A stretch of 64,000 bases of DNA from CAVWDI01 sp963793095. Lineage in GTDB: Bacteria > Chloroflexota > Anaerolineae > Anaerolineales > UBA4823. The stretch is from positions 1,116,001 to 1,180,000 of the forward strand of contig CAWBYY010000002.1 of assembly GCA_963793095.1 (NCBI GenBank), read 5' to 3'. Position numbers and translations under genes: made by a program. Below the pieces are notes generated by a model. It saw nothing but the letters and a program-made list of their open reading frames with translations, was not told the DNA's origin and did not search any database. Below, in pieces: positions 9,901 to 19,940 of this stretch (position 1 is its first letter; each line of letters starts with the position of its first letter).

Positions 9901-10909
9901 GGGTGGGCGGCAAGCCGATTGGGTTTCCGGGCGATCTCCCCTGTTTTCGATGGGGCGAGCGAAGAGGAAATTGAAGCTGAATTAGCAAGGTCATGGCTTA
10001 TTGATCAGGCCTGGAAAGAGATAACAGAATCCGCCTGGGAATTGGTTAACCAGGAAGTGCATGATCCTACTTTGTTTGAAAGTGATGATGAGGTCAGGCG
10101 TTTATTTTTGGAGGTTTGGCTTGGGGGAAAAAGGTTACGATGTTTACAGGTTGATCTCGGACTATACTTATGCACGTCGCTCCACATTAAAGGAATGGTT
10201 ACAGGATCACTGCTGTGAGCCTGAGGAAATATTGGTGTTTGAAGACGATCAAGATAAGCGAAACCGAACGGCTCGAAGGGACCAAAGAGTAATTACTGCC
10301 TGTCTTCGAATCTGGCTCGAAAAGCTTGGGAAGGACACATCTGAGATAAAGGATGAAGAACTCTGGGGGAATGCCAATGCAGCCTCATTAGAAACAGGAA
10401 AGCCAATCCCAGTGCTTGGCAAACAGATACTTCGGGATGGGAAAAGCGGTGAACCCTATGACCAGCCGGTGACCATTGGGGTTATGACGATGTTGAAACT
10501 TCACCACCTTGTGGAAGACAAAGTCCACGCCCGATCAACCGGTCCATACAGCCTGGTATCCCAACAACCCCTTGGCGGGAAAGCGCAGTTTGGAGGTCAG
10601 AGATTTGGCGAGATGGAAGTCTGGGCATTGGAAGCCTATGGGGCTGCTTATACATTGCAGGAAATGCTGACGGTGAAGTCAGACGATGTTCAGGGACGAG
10701 TAAAAACTTATGAGGCGATTGTAAAAGGTGAGCAAATAGAAGAACCTAGCATTCCCGCTTCGTTCCGCGTACTGGTCAAAGAATTACAGAGTCTAGGACT
10801 GGCGGTTGAAGCGGTTACGGACACCGGAGAGATGATCCGATTTGGAAAGGACGAAGAACGATCCCGACCACCTCGATTGGGTACCGGTTTGCTTAATCTG
10901 ATGGATTAG
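7000..10909 (+). CDS. rpoB: RNA polymerase beta subunit (split by one frameshift)
   Basis: This is RpoB, about 1302 residues once the frame is restored. The rifampicin-region sequence is typical (SSQLSQFMDQTNPLAELRHK, then TLSALGPGGLRRERAG), with the residues equal to E. coli Asp516, His526 and Ser531 all present. The active-site region (KMAGRHGNKGVVS) and the C-terminal clamp (VDKVHARSTGPYSLV-like; PLGGKAQFGGQRFGEMEVWA) are also there. The frame breaks at about 10123-10132 in a run of five G and five A: one extra base shifts ...EVWLG|EKGYDVYRLI. Frame one stops at 10218, and the rest is read in the next frame to 10909. The gene cannot be dispensable, so I take the break as an error in the sequence. 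rpoC, its usual partner, does not follow. Confidence 0.95.
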
Positions 10910-10985
10910 GAATGTTGTTTAGAAATTTCTCAAAAAACACATATCAGAATGTTGGAGGATCTTCACTCCTTAGATGTAATTTCGC

Positions 10986-11014
10986 TTGACGATCGATTTT
11001 ACGCATGGTAAAAT
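10986..11014 (+). promoter_or_regulatory. Sigma-70-type promoter for the str operon
   Basis: TTGACG at 10986-10991 and TAAAAT at 11009-11014 are spaced by exactly 17 bases. It lies in the gap after rpoB and would start a leader of about 155 bases before rpsL, so the ribosomal run has its own promoter. Confidence 0.75.
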
Positions 11015-11085
11015 TCTTTTTCGTGCCTTACTAAATAATGAGGGCGGTAGCATGTACCCACCCAAGAAATTTTGAGATAAAATGT

Positions 11086-11113
11086 GAGGTCATCACGCAA
11101 TATGGATGACCTC
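11086..11113 (+). promoter_or_regulatory. Stem-loop in the rpsL leader, possible attenuator
   Basis: A perfect 9-bp stem, GAGGTCATC (11086-11094) and GATGACCTC (11105-11113), with a 10-base loop is followed by CTTTAAT. It sits between the str promoter and rpsL. It could be a weak terminator/attenuator or a ribosomal-protein binding site; the sequence alone does not decide. Confidence 0.5.
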
Positions 11114-11176
11114 CTTTAATGAAAAGTATCGAAAAAACTTATCAGATGTAACCGAAGCAGGATTTTGGAGGCGAGA

Positions 11177-11605
11177 GTGCCAACGATTAATCAACTCGTC
11201 CGGAAGGGACGGAAATCAAAGAAATCAAAAAGCAAAGCCCCGGCTCTTTCATATACATTAAATTCAATGAAGCAGCGCAGGGTCAGGCAGTGGAAGGGTG
11301 CTCCTCAAAAAAGAGGGGTTTGCACTGTGGTCAGAACTATGACACCCAAAAAGCCTAATTCTGCGTTGAGAAAGATCGCCCGTGTAAGATTATCGAACGG
11401 AATTGAAGTTACTGCGTATATCCCTGGTGAAGGTCACACACTGCAAGAACACTCAGTAGTGCTGGTGCGTGGGGGACGAGTTAAAGATCTTCCAGGAGTC
11501 CGTTATCATATTGTGAGGGGTTCATTGGATACTGACGGCGTGGATGACCGGAAAAGGGGACGCTCAAAATACGGCGCCAAACGCCCTAAAGCTGCACAGA
11601 TATAG
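11177..11605 (+). CDS. rpsL: 30S ribosomal protein S12
   Basis: The 142-residue S12 sits at the decoding centre of the 30S subunit. The conserved loops TPKKPNSALRK and VRGGRVKDLPGVRYH are intact, including the lysines whose change gives streptomycin resistance elsewhere. The N-terminus PTINQLVRKGR shows that the GTG at 11177 is the start; GGAGG at 11167-11171 is well placed. A TTG at 11165 in frame would add four residues and is not needed. First gene of the str operon. Confidence 0.95.
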   Translation: MPTINQLVRKGRKSKKSKSKAPALSYTLNSMKQRRVRQWKGAPQKRGVCTVVRTMTPKKPNSALRKIARVRLSNGIEVTAYIPGEGHTLQEHSVVLVRGGRVKDLPGVRYHIVRGSLDTDGVDDRKRGRSKYGAKRPKAAQI

Positions 11606-11614
11606 GAGACAGGA

Positions 11615-12085
11615 ATGCCGCGAAGGAATCGACCTGAAAGAAAAGTAATCCAACCCGATGTGAAATATAACAGCAAACAGGTACAGGCGTTTATCAATAA
11701 TGTCATGAAAAACGGGAAAAAAAGTGTTGCAACCCGACTGGTATATGATGCTTTTGATTTAATCGAAGAAAAAATGAAACGCCCGGGAGTGGAAGTTTTT
11801 GAAGAAGCTATAAGAAAAGTATCGCCAGTAATGGAAGTTAGACCACGCAGAGTCGGCGGTGCAACTTATCAGGTGCCAATGGAGGTGCTGCCTCATCGAC
11901 AGTTTGCCCTGGCATCCCGATGGATTCTGGGCTCTTCAAGATCGCGATCCGGAAGGAATTTTTCAGAAAAATTAGCTGCTGAATTGATGGATGCAGCTAA
12001 TGAAACCGGTGCAGCAATAAAGAGACGTGAGGAAGCACATAAAATGGCAGAAGCTAACCGGGCATTTTCCCATTACAGGATTTAG
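11615..12085 (+). CDS. rpsG: 30S ribosomal protein S7
   Basis: The 156-residue product is full-length S7, the primary binder of the 3' major domain of 16S rRNA. Conserved stretches include MPRRNRPERKV at the start and VRPRRVGGATYQVPMEV in the middle. It lies 9 bases after rpsL, in the standard str order, and ends at the usual HYR(I) tail. Confidence 0.95.
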   Translation: MPRRNRPERKVIQPDVKYNSKQVQAFINNVMKNGKKSVATRLVYDAFDLIEEKMKRPGVEVFEEAIRKVSPVMEVRPRRVGGATYQVPMEVLPHRQFALASRWILGSSRSRSGRNFSEKLAAELMDAANETGAAIKRREEAHKMAEANRAFSHYRI

Positions 12086-12089
12086 GGAA

Positions 12090-12113
12090 ACACCTTCATT
12101 ATTAAAAAGGTGT
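12090..12113 (+). promoter_or_regulatory. Stem-loop between rpsG and fusA
   Basis: ACACCTT (12090-12096) pairs with AAGGTGT (12107-12113) around a 10-base loop, followed by GTTTAAT. It lies just after the rpsG stop in the 94-base gap before fusA. It may reduce read-through or protect the transcript; weak evidence. Confidence 0.4.
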
Positions 12114-12179
12114 GTTTAATAAAAATTATTAGAAGAAAAATTTAAAATTGGAAACAACTATTGTAAGTTGGTTTTTTAA

Positions 12180-14255
12180 ATGGAAAGAGAATATCCGCTT
12201 GACCTTATTCGTAATATTGGGATTATTGCCCATATTGACGCTGGTAAAACAACCACTACCGAGCGGATTCTTTACTATACCGGAAAAACTCATCGATTAG
12301 GATCTGTAGATAAAGGCACCACTGTAACTGACTGGATGGAACAGGAAAGAGAGCGCGGCATTACGATAGTATCAGCCGCGGTCTCTGCTTTTTGGAGAGA
12401 TTACCAGGTAAACATAATCGATACACCAGGTCATATCGATTTTACAGCAGAAGTTCAAAGGTCATTAAGGGTTTTGGATGGGGGTATTGTCATTTTTGAT
12501 GCGGTCCAGGGAGTTGAACCGCAAAGCGAAACAGTCTGGAGACAGGCTGATCTGTATAAGGTGCCGCGAATATGTTTTGTGAATAAGATGGACAGGGTTG
12601 GGGCGTCGTACGAGAGAGCCATCGAAATGATTCGCGAGAGACTGGGGGCAAATCCTATTCCAGTTCAAATACCAATCGGCAGCGAGAGTGAATTCAAAGG
12701 GGTGATCGATCTTTTTACGCAAAAATCAATAATCTGGACAGATGAGCTTGGCGAAGACCCTATTCTCGGAGAAGTTCCAGAAGAATTTGTAGATCAAATG
12801 AATATAATGAGGTCTTATTTGATTGAACAAATTGCCGAGACAGATGATGGATTGATGGAAAAATATCTTGACGGTCAAGAAATCTCATTAGATGAATTAA
12901 GGTCTGGGATGCGACAGGCTGTAATCCAGGGTAAAGTAACGCCGGTTTTCTGTGGCAGCTCACTCAGAAATAAAGGAGTACAACCCATCCTGGATGCAGT
13001 TATTGAATTCCTCCCATCTCCACTAGATATCCCTCCGGTTGTGGGTATCAATCCAAACAATGGTGAAATTATCGAAAGACCCGCCGATGTTAATGCTCCT
13101 CTGAGTGGATTGGTATTCAAAATTGTAACTGACCCGTATGTCGGGAGGCTGGCATATATAAGGGTGTATTCAGGAAAATTAACCCAGAATTCCAAAGTCT
13201 ATAATTCAACCAGGAACCAAAAAGAACGCATCGGCAGGCTAATAAGAATCTATGCCGACCGAAGGGAAGATATCAATGAAATCCGGGCAGGCGATATTGG
13301 GGCAATTTTAGGTCCAAAGAACGCCTATACTGGCGATACTTTTTGTGATGCATCAAACACTGTGCTGCTTGAGAGCATCAGTTTCCCCCAACCGGTAATT
13401 TCTGTATCTATTGAGCCTAAATCAGCCGCTGACCAGGATAAAATGAGCATCGCGCTCCAAAAATTAGCTGAGGAAGATCCAACTTTTGTTGTGAGAATGG
13501 ATGAGGATACCGGGCAGACAATAATCTCCGGAATGGGTGAACTCCATTTAGAAGTTCTTGTTGATAGGATGCTGCGGGAATTTCGAGTGCAGGCTAGAGT
13601 AGGGCGACCGCAGGTTGCATATAGAGAAACCATAACGAAACCGGTTGAGAGAGCGGAGTATAAATATGTCAAGCAAACTGGCGGTCACGGACAGTATGGA
13701 CACGTGGTTCTGGAGATGGAACCTGGAGAACAGGGCAGTGGAATTGTATTTGAAAACAAAATTATCGGCGGAGTGATTCCAAGGGAGTTTATTCCAGCTG
13801 TGGAAAAAGGAGTCAGGGAAGCAGCCTTGGGCGGGATTATTGCCGGCTATCCTGTCACCGATGTCAAGGTCCGGCTTTATGATGGTTCATTTCATGAGGT
13901 GGATTCAAGTGAGATGGCATTTAAAATGGCAGGTTCGTTTGCCTTTCGTCAAGGCGGCCGCAGTGCGGAACCTGTGCTTCAAGAACCAATGATGAAAGTT
14001 GAAGTGCTTGTTCCTGAGGATTACCTGGGCGATGTTATCGGGCAATTGAATGCCCGAAGGGGCGAGATATTAGGTATGGAGTTGCGGCCCGGGAATATGC
14101 AGGCTGTCCGGGTTTTGGTGCCTCTCGCTGAAATGTTTGGATACGCAACAGATTTACGATCGGCCACACAAGGTCGTGGGGCGTTCTCGATGGAGTTTGA
14201 GCACTATGCTCCGGTCACCGAAAACGTGGCGAAACAAATAGCAGGCTTAGATTAA
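12180..14255 (+). CDS. fusA: Elongation factor G
   Basis: The 691-residue EF-G drives ribosome translocation with GTP. The G1 motif AHIDAGKTTTTE is at residues 17-28, the switch region DWMEQERERGITI and G3 DTPGHIDF follow, and NKMD marks G4. Domain IV has the GGHGQYGHVV motif and the C-terminal domain ends normally. The start ATG at 12180 fits the family N-terminus (REYPLDLIRNIGIIAHID), but I see no clear Shine-Dalgarno sequence before it, unusual among its neighbours. Confidence 0.95.
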   Translation: MEREYPLDLIRNIGIIAHIDAGKTTTTERILYYTGKTHRLGSVDKGTTVTDWMEQERERGITIVSAAVSAFWRDYQVNIIDTPGHIDFTAEVQRSLRVLDGGIVIFDAVQGVEPQSETVWRQADLYKVPRICFVNKMDRVGASYERAIEMIRERLGANPIPVQIPIGSESEFKGVIDLFTQKSIIWTDELGEDPILGEVPEEFVDQMNIMRSYLIEQIAETDDGLMEKYLDGQEISLDELRSGMRQAVIQGKVTPVFCGSSLRNKGVQPILDAVIEFLPSPLDIPPVVGINPNNGEIIERPADVNAPLSGLVFKIVTDPYVGRLAYIRVYSGKLTQNSKVYNSTRNQKERIGRLIRIYADRREDINEIRAGDIGAILGPKNAYTGDTFCDASNTVLLESISFPQPVISVSIEPKSAADQDKMSIALQKLAEEDPTFVVRMDEDTGQTIISGMGELHLEVLVDRMLREFRVQARVGRPQVAYRETITKPVERAEYKYVKQTGGHGQYGHVVLEMEPGEQGSGIVFENKIIGGVIPREFIPAVEKGVREAALGGIIAGYPVTDVKVRLYDGSFHEVDSSEMAFKMAGSFAFRQGGRSAEPVLQEPMMKVEVLVPEDYLGDVIGQLNARRGEILGMELRPGNMQAVRVLVPLAEMFGYATDLRSATQGRGAFSMEFEHYAPVTENVAKQIAGLD

Positions 14256-14296
14256 GAAATTATTTTATTATCATGGTTTAATTGAAAGGAGCAATT

Positions 14297-15499
<1,203 letters not shown>

Positions 15500-15509
15500 G
15501 GTTCAAATT

Positions 15510-15818
15510 ATGGCCAAACAAAAAATTCGCATCCGCTTAAAAGCTTATGATCATCGCGTCCTGGATCAATCAGCAAAGCGAATTGTTGAAACCGCTGAGA
15601 GAACAGGTGCAAGAGTTGTTGGACCGGTACCCTTGCCAACTCGAATAGAAAGGTTTACAATACGCCGCTCAACTTTTATAGATAAAGATTCACACGAGCA
15701 CTTCGAAATTCGTACACATAATCGGCTTATCGATGTTCTCGATCCCGATTCGAAAACAATTGATATGTTAATGCGTCTGAACCTTCCAGCGGGTGTGGAT
15801 ATTGAGATCAAAATCTAA
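15510..15818 (+). CDS. rpsJ: 30S ribosomal protein S10
   Basis: S10, 102 residues, binds the 30S head and also acts as NusE in transcription antitermination. Conserved parts include KIRIRLKAYDHRVLDQSAK and the central VGPVPLPTR with RTHNRL. The ATG at 15510 lies 10 bases after tuf; upstream codons in the same frame overlap tuf and are not part of the protein. It links the str and S10 operons into one run. Confidence 0.95.
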   Translation: MAKQKIRIRLKAYDHRVLDQSAKRIVETAERTGARVVGPVPLPTRIERFTIRRSTFIDKDSHEHFEIRTHNRLIDVLDPDSKTIDMLMRLNLPAGVDIEIKI

Positions 15819-16029
15819 ACAGAGATTGGCTCAAATTTTTATCAAGTAGAGATAACACGTAACTTACAAATACATTGTTTATGTAATCAGGCAGTGTAAG
15901 AGCGGTTCGGTTGGCGAACCTAAATGATATGCTTCGCGGCAAATCGTCTAACTGCGCTGCCGTAAAGGATGATGCAGCCAAGCCCAGGCTGACAGTCCTG
16001 AAAAAATTAGAACGCAGGAGAAAAATGAT
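15819..16029 (+). promoter_or_regulatory. Likely structured leader before rplC
   Basis: This 211-base gap is long for the inside of an S10 operon. It contains several inverted repeats: GGTTCG/CGAACC (15904-15909 and 15915-15920), CGGCA/TGCCG around 15937-15962, and CAGCC/GGCTG near 15976-15990. Such clustering suggests an RNA element that could mediate feedback by a ribosomal protein, as L4 does in other bacteria. The function is inference; no named RNA family is recognised. AGGAG at 16016-16020 serves rplC. Confidence 0.45.
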
Positions 16030-16659
16030 ATGTTGAAAGGGCTGATTGGTAAGAAAGTCGGCATGACCCAGATTTTCGATGATAGTGGAGCTGCGGTTCC
16101 AGTAACTTTAATCGAAGCTGGGCCTTGTTATGTAACTAGATTGAGATTGCCTGAAAATGATGGTTACACAGCAATCCAACTTGGATTTGGTGAAACAAAG
16201 CCAAAACGCCTTTCCGGTGGCCAGCTTGGGCATTTAAAGCGCCATAATCTTCCCCCATTGCGCTTCTTACGTGAGTTTCGGATAAAAGAGCCTGAATTGA
16301 AAGAAGGCGACAAAATTACCGTTGATGTATTTGCGGTTGGAGATTCCGTTGACGTAATTGGCACCAGCAAGGGAAGAGGATTCCAGGGGGGAGTTAAGAG
16401 ATATGGATTTCGCGGAGGCCCTAGAACACACGGTCAATCCGACCGTGAGCGTGCGCCTGGTTCGCGTGGTTCTGGGACAACCCCTGGAAGAGTTTGGAAA
16501 GGCTCACGAGGTCCTGGACATATGGGCAACCAGCGAGTTACAGTTCACAACCTGAAAGTCGAAATTGTCGACGACGAACGCAATCTTCTGGGTGTGCGCG
16601 GCGCTGTCCCGGGTTCAAGAGGCGGGATTCTTTTGATAAAAGAAGCTCGTAAACAGTAA
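16030..16659 (+). CDS. rplC: 50S ribosomal protein L3
   Basis: L3, 209 residues, is an early assembly protein near the peptidyl-transferase centre. The N-terminus MLKGLIGKKVGMTQIFDDSG and the glycine-rich loop (GPGHMGNQRVTVHNL) are typical. The start at 16030 follows AGGAG at 16016-16020. The gene is intact and in the standard S10 order. Confidence 0.95.
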   Translation: MLKGLIGKKVGMTQIFDDSGAAVPVTLIEAGPCYVTRLRLPENDGYTAIQLGFGETKPKRLSGGQLGHLKRHNLPPLRFLREFRIKEPELKEGDKITVDVFAVGDSVDVIGTSKGRGFQGGVKRYGFRGGPRTHGQSDRERAPGSRGSGTTPGRVWKGSRGPGHMGNQRVTVHNLKVEIVDDERNLLGVRGAVPGSRGGILLIKEARKQ

Positions 16660-16689
16660 AAATATTCAGCCGATACTGGAGCATGAAAA

Positions 16690-17319
16690 ATGAAGGTAGA
16701 TGTTGTAAATATGAAAGGTGAAAAGGTCGACACGCTTGAACTTCCAGCGGTGATCTTTGAAGCGCCGATAAATGTAGATTTAATGCACCAGGCATATACT
16801 CGACAAATGGCAAATGCGCGCCAGGGTACGCACAGCACTAAGGGTAGAAGTGAAGTAAAAGGCGGCGGACGAAAACCATGGCGTCAGAAGGGAACCGGAA
16901 GAGCACGTCAGGGATCTATTAGAGCAGCTCATTGGGTAGGAGGAGGAAAAGTTCATACTCCAAAACCACGTGAATATTCACAAGACCTTCCAAAGAAAAT
17001 GCGTAAAGCAGCACTCAGGTCAGCTCTTTCTGTAAAGGCGATTGAACAAAGCATAGTTGTGCTTGACTCATTATCCCTACCCGAAGCAAAAACCAGATTG
17101 ATGGCTCAGACCCTCGACACGCTTGCGGGAGACTCCAGCGTCCTGCTTCTTATTCCTGAATCAAATGGAGATTTTGAAACGGTGATCCGTTCTACACGAA
17201 ATATCCCTGATGCGAAAACCCTTATGGCGAGATATTTAAATATCAGCGACTTGTTTGGTTATGAGAAACTGATTTTCCCGGTTGGCGCCTTAGATGTTAT
17301 TGCTTCGTATTTAGGTTAG
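16690..17319 (+). CDS. rplD: 50S ribosomal protein L4
   Basis: L4, 209 residues, lines the polypeptide exit tunnel. The conserved loop (ARQGTHSTKGRSEVKGGGRK and PWRQKGTGRARQGS) is intact. In some bacteria L4 also represses its own operon, which is relevant to the structured leader ahead of rplC. It ends by TAG at 17317-17319, close to the rplW start. Confidence 0.95.
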   Translation: MKVDVVNMKGEKVDTLELPAVIFEAPINVDLMHQAYTRQMANARQGTHSTKGRSEVKGGGRKPWRQKGTGRARQGSIRAAHWVGGGKVHTPKPREYSQDLPKKMRKAALRSALSVKAIEQSIVVLDSLSLPEAKTRLMAQTLDTLAGDSSVLLLIPESNGDFETVIRSTRNIPDAKTLMARYLNISDLFGYEKLIFPVGALDVIASYLG

Positions 17320-17330
17320 TGGGAGAAAAT

Positions 17331-17633
17331 ATGACCTCAGTATTTGATATTATCCATCGGCCGATAATTACAGAAAAATCGAATTATCAGAACAGCGTTC
17401 TTCAACAATATGTTTTTGAGGTTGATCCATCTGCGACGAAAAGCATGGTTAAGGACGCTGTGGAAGAAATATTTAATGTTAGTGTGCTGCGAGTTAATAT
17501 AATCAATCTGCCTGCGAAAAAATCTCGCAATTTACGAACCAGACAGAGGACAACTCGAAGGAAAGCATATAAAAAGGCTGTGGTCACTTTAGCTCCGGGA
17601 GACTCAATCTCGGTGTTTGAAGGAGTAATGTGA
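17331..17633 (+). CDS. rplW: 50S ribosomal protein L23
   Basis: L23, 100 residues, sits at the tunnel exit and docks trigger factor and SRP. The start motif DIIHRPIITEKS and the basic loop (PAKKSRNLRTRQRTTRRKAYKKA) are typical. The ATG at 17331 has GGGAG at 17321-17325; a GTG at 17319 in frame is less likely. The stop overlaps the rplB start. Confidence 0.95.
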   Translation: MTSVFDIIHRPIITEKSNYQNSVLQQYVFEVDPSATKSMVKDAVEEIFNVSVLRVNIINLPAKKSRNLRTRQRTTRRKAYKKAVVTLAPGDSISVFEGVM

Positions 17634-18470
17634 TGGGTGTAAAAAAGTATAAACCGGTAACTCCCAGCCTGCGAGGAACAACTGGCTCAACTTTTGAAGA
17701 AGTTACTAAAACAAGCCCGGAGCGTTCCCTTACCAAACCAAAGAAGAAACACGGCGGTAGAAATATGTACGGCCGAATAACTGTTCGGCATAGAGGCGGT
17801 GGTCATCGTAGAAGATTAAGAATTATCGATTTTAAGCGGAACAAGTATGGAATCCCAGCCCGAGTTGCTGCAATTGAGTATGATCCAAACCGTTCTGCCA
17901 GAATCGCACTGTTGAATTATGTTGATGGTGAGAAAAGCTATATTATCGCACCTTTGGATGTCAGAGTTGGTGATGTAATTGTTTCTGGATCGGACGTAGA
18001 AGTTCGCCCTGGTAACAGGCTTCCAATTACTAATATACCAGTCGGTACCATGATTCATAATATTGAATTGAAAGAAGGTCGCGGCGCCCAACTCGTTAGA
18101 GCAGCGGGAGGTGCAGCCCAACTTTTAGCCAAAGAGGGCGAATATGCCCAGGTTCGCCTGCCTTCTGGTGAGGTTCGATTAGTACTCCAGAAATGTTATG
18201 CGACGATTGGACAGGTAGGAAATCTTGATCACGGAAACATAAAATTGGGAAAGGCAGGTAAAAAACGACACCTTGGAATTCAGGCCAACTGTCAGAGGGT
18301 CCGCAATGTCCCCGCGTGATCACCCGCACGGTGGCGGTGAGGGTCGTTCTCCCATTGGGATGCCAGGCCCAAAGAGCCCGTGGGGTAAACCCACACTTGG
18401 TTACAAAACCCGTAAGAATAAACAAACCGACAAATATATCGTCAGACGTAGACGGAAAAAGCGAAGATAA
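17633..18470 (+). CDS. rplB: 50S ribosomal protein L2 (split by one frameshift)
   Basis: L2, about 278 residues when restored, is required for subunit joining and peptidyl transfer. The first frame runs to 18319 and contains RNMYGRITVRHRGGGHRR and the RNA-binding core; it breaks after KAGKKRHLGI near 18280, where ATTCAGG carries one base too many. The next frame continues RPTVRGSAMSPRDHPHGGG and ends with the basic tail at 18470. The HPHGGGEG motif with the key histidine is intact. The break is most likely a sequence error. Confidence 0.95.
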
Positions 18471-18544
18471 ATTAATATTTTTTATAAGATAAGAATTCGA
18501 AATGAAGATGCTAACTGGGTGCCATTAGATTTTGGAGAATATAA

Positions 18545-18823
18545 ATGGGAAGATCTTTGAAAAAAGGTCCATATGTGGATCCGAAACTGCTGAATAAAAT
18601 TGAAAGAATGAATGATTCTGGGGACAAAAGAGTTGTTCGTACCTGGAGTCGTGCCAGCACGATATTTCCTCAAATGGTTGGTCATACGATCGCTGTTCAT
18701 GATGGAAGGCGGCATGTACCGATCTATGTTACCGAAAACATGGTTGGACACAAACTGGGTGAATTTGCTCCTACCCGAACATATCGCGGTCATGTTCAAG
18801 AGAAACGGGTGCGGAGAGGATAG
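18545..18823 (+). CDS. rpsS: 30S ribosomal protein S19
   Basis: S19, 92 residues, binds the 16S rRNA head with S13. The N-terminus MGRSLKKGPYVDPKLL and the motif TIAVHDGRRHVPIYVTENMV are characteristic. Start ATG at 18545 follows GGAGA. It lies 74 bases after rplB in normal order. Confidence 0.95.
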   Translation: MGRSLKKGPYVDPKLLNKIERMNDSGDKRVVRTWSRASTIFPQMVGHTIAVHDGRRHVPIYVTENMVGHKLGEFAPTRTYRGHVQEKRVRRG

Positions 18824-18829
18824 TAAACA

Positions 18830-19177
18830 ATGGAAACGGATATTTTTGCTACACTTCGATTTGTCCCGATTTCTCCCCAGAAGGTAAGACTTGTGATCGA
18901 TCAGGTGCGGGGCAGGGATGTAACAGAAGCAATCACAATGTTGAAGTTTATCCCCAACAAAGCCGCCCTTCCAGTATCGAAACTGCTGGCTTCAGCAATG
19001 GCTAACGGAGAGGAAAATTTTGGTGTCAGCCGGGATGATTTATTTGTTTATCGAATTTTCGCTGACAATGCTCCAACCCGGAAATGGAGAAAATTTGGAG
19101 CCCGCGGCAGGTTTAAACCCTGGCTGAGGCGATCTTCACATATAACTGTAATTCTGCGCGAACGAGAGGAAACTTAA
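18830..19177 (+). CDS. rplV: 50S ribosomal protein L22
   Basis: L22, 115 residues, contributes the beta-hairpin that narrows the exit tunnel. The start motif RFVPISPQKVRLVIDQVRG and the loop region (APTRKWRKFGARGRFKPW) identify it. It begins 6 bases after rpsS and ends with the usual SSHITVILRE. Confidence 0.95.
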   Translation: METDIFATLRFVPISPQKVRLVIDQVRGRDVTEAITMLKFIPNKAALPVSKLLASAMANGEENFGVSRDDLFVYRIFADNAPTRKWRKFGARGRFKPWLRRSSHITVILREREET

Positions 19178-19186
19178 GGAGAAAGT

Positions 19187-19864
19187 ATGGGTCGAAAAGT
19201 TCATCCAATTGGATTTCGGTTAAAGATAAATAAAACTTGGGAAGGCCGCTGGTACGCAGAAGGTGAGAATTATGTAAATAACCTTCACCAGGATTTCAAA
19301 TTAAGGGAACTGATTCGGAGTGAGGCGCCGCGTGCCGGTGTCTCTCTTATTGAAATCGAAAGGTTTCCCGGAAAAGTAAAGGTTATTGTTCAAACAGCAA
19401 AACCTGGTATTTTAATCGGACGAAAAGGTGAGAATGTCAAAAAATTGCGGAGCCTTCTGGAGGCTGAAGCCGGCAAAAAAATTGACCTGGAGATTAAAGA
19501 AATCAAAGACCCGGATCTCGATTCGTATTTAGTAGCTCGGAATATCGCCGAACAGCTTGAAAGACGAATCAGTTACCAGAGGGCAATGAAACGCGCCATT
19601 CAACAAGCGATGCGTTCAGGCGCGGAAGGAATACGGGTTGAGGTTTCAGGGCGCCTCAGTGGCGCTGAGATGGCCCGATCGATAAATATGATGGAAGGTC
19701 GCGTTCCCCGGCAGACTTTACGAGCCGATATTGATTTCTCCGTTGCTGAAGCGCTTACAACTTATGGTCGAATAGGAGTAAAAGTTTGGATTTATAAAGG
19801 GGAAGTGCTCCCTGATATAGAGGAAATTCCGGATACGACCGAAGGGGTCTATGTCAGCGAATAG
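19187..19864 (+). CDS. rpsC: 30S ribosomal protein S3
   Basis: S3, 225 residues, helps form the mRNA entry site and helicase. The start motif MGRKVHPIGFRL, the KH-domain stretch PGILIGRKGENVKKLR and GRLSGAEMARS near the end are all present. It follows rplV by 9 bases with AAGGAG in front. The gene is intact. Confidence 0.95.
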   Translation: MGRKVHPIGFRLKINKTWEGRWYAEGENYVNNLHQDFKLRELIRSEAPRAGVSLIEIERFPGKVKVIVQTAKPGILIGRKGENVKKLRSLLEAEAGKKIDLEIKEIKDPDLDSYLVARNIAEQLERRISYQRAMKRAIQQAMRSGAEGIRVEVSGRLSGAEMARSINMMEGRVPRQTLRADIDFSVAEALTTYGRIGVKVWIYKGEVLPDIEEIPDTTEGVYVSE

Positions 19865-19940
19865 CAATCATTGATTCGAGTTTGAAATTTAAATTATTTA
19901 AATAAATGGTTTTTATTGTGATTAGAAGAGGTATCCGAAT

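Noticed and set aside
7000..10909. A truly split rpoB or programmed frameshifting
   Set aside because: There is no slippery site with a stimulatory structure that I can see, and the same kind of break occurs in many unrelated genes, so a sequence error is the simpler reading.
15904..15920. GGTTCG...CGAACC as the T-arm of a tRNA
   Set aside because: The loop does not match the TTCGANTC pattern and no acceptor or anticodon stem surrounds it.
15929..16036. A 35-codon frame before rplC with a basic C-terminus, overlapping the rplC start
   Set aside because: No ribosome site and only a leader-sized length; the stretch is better explained as a structured leader.
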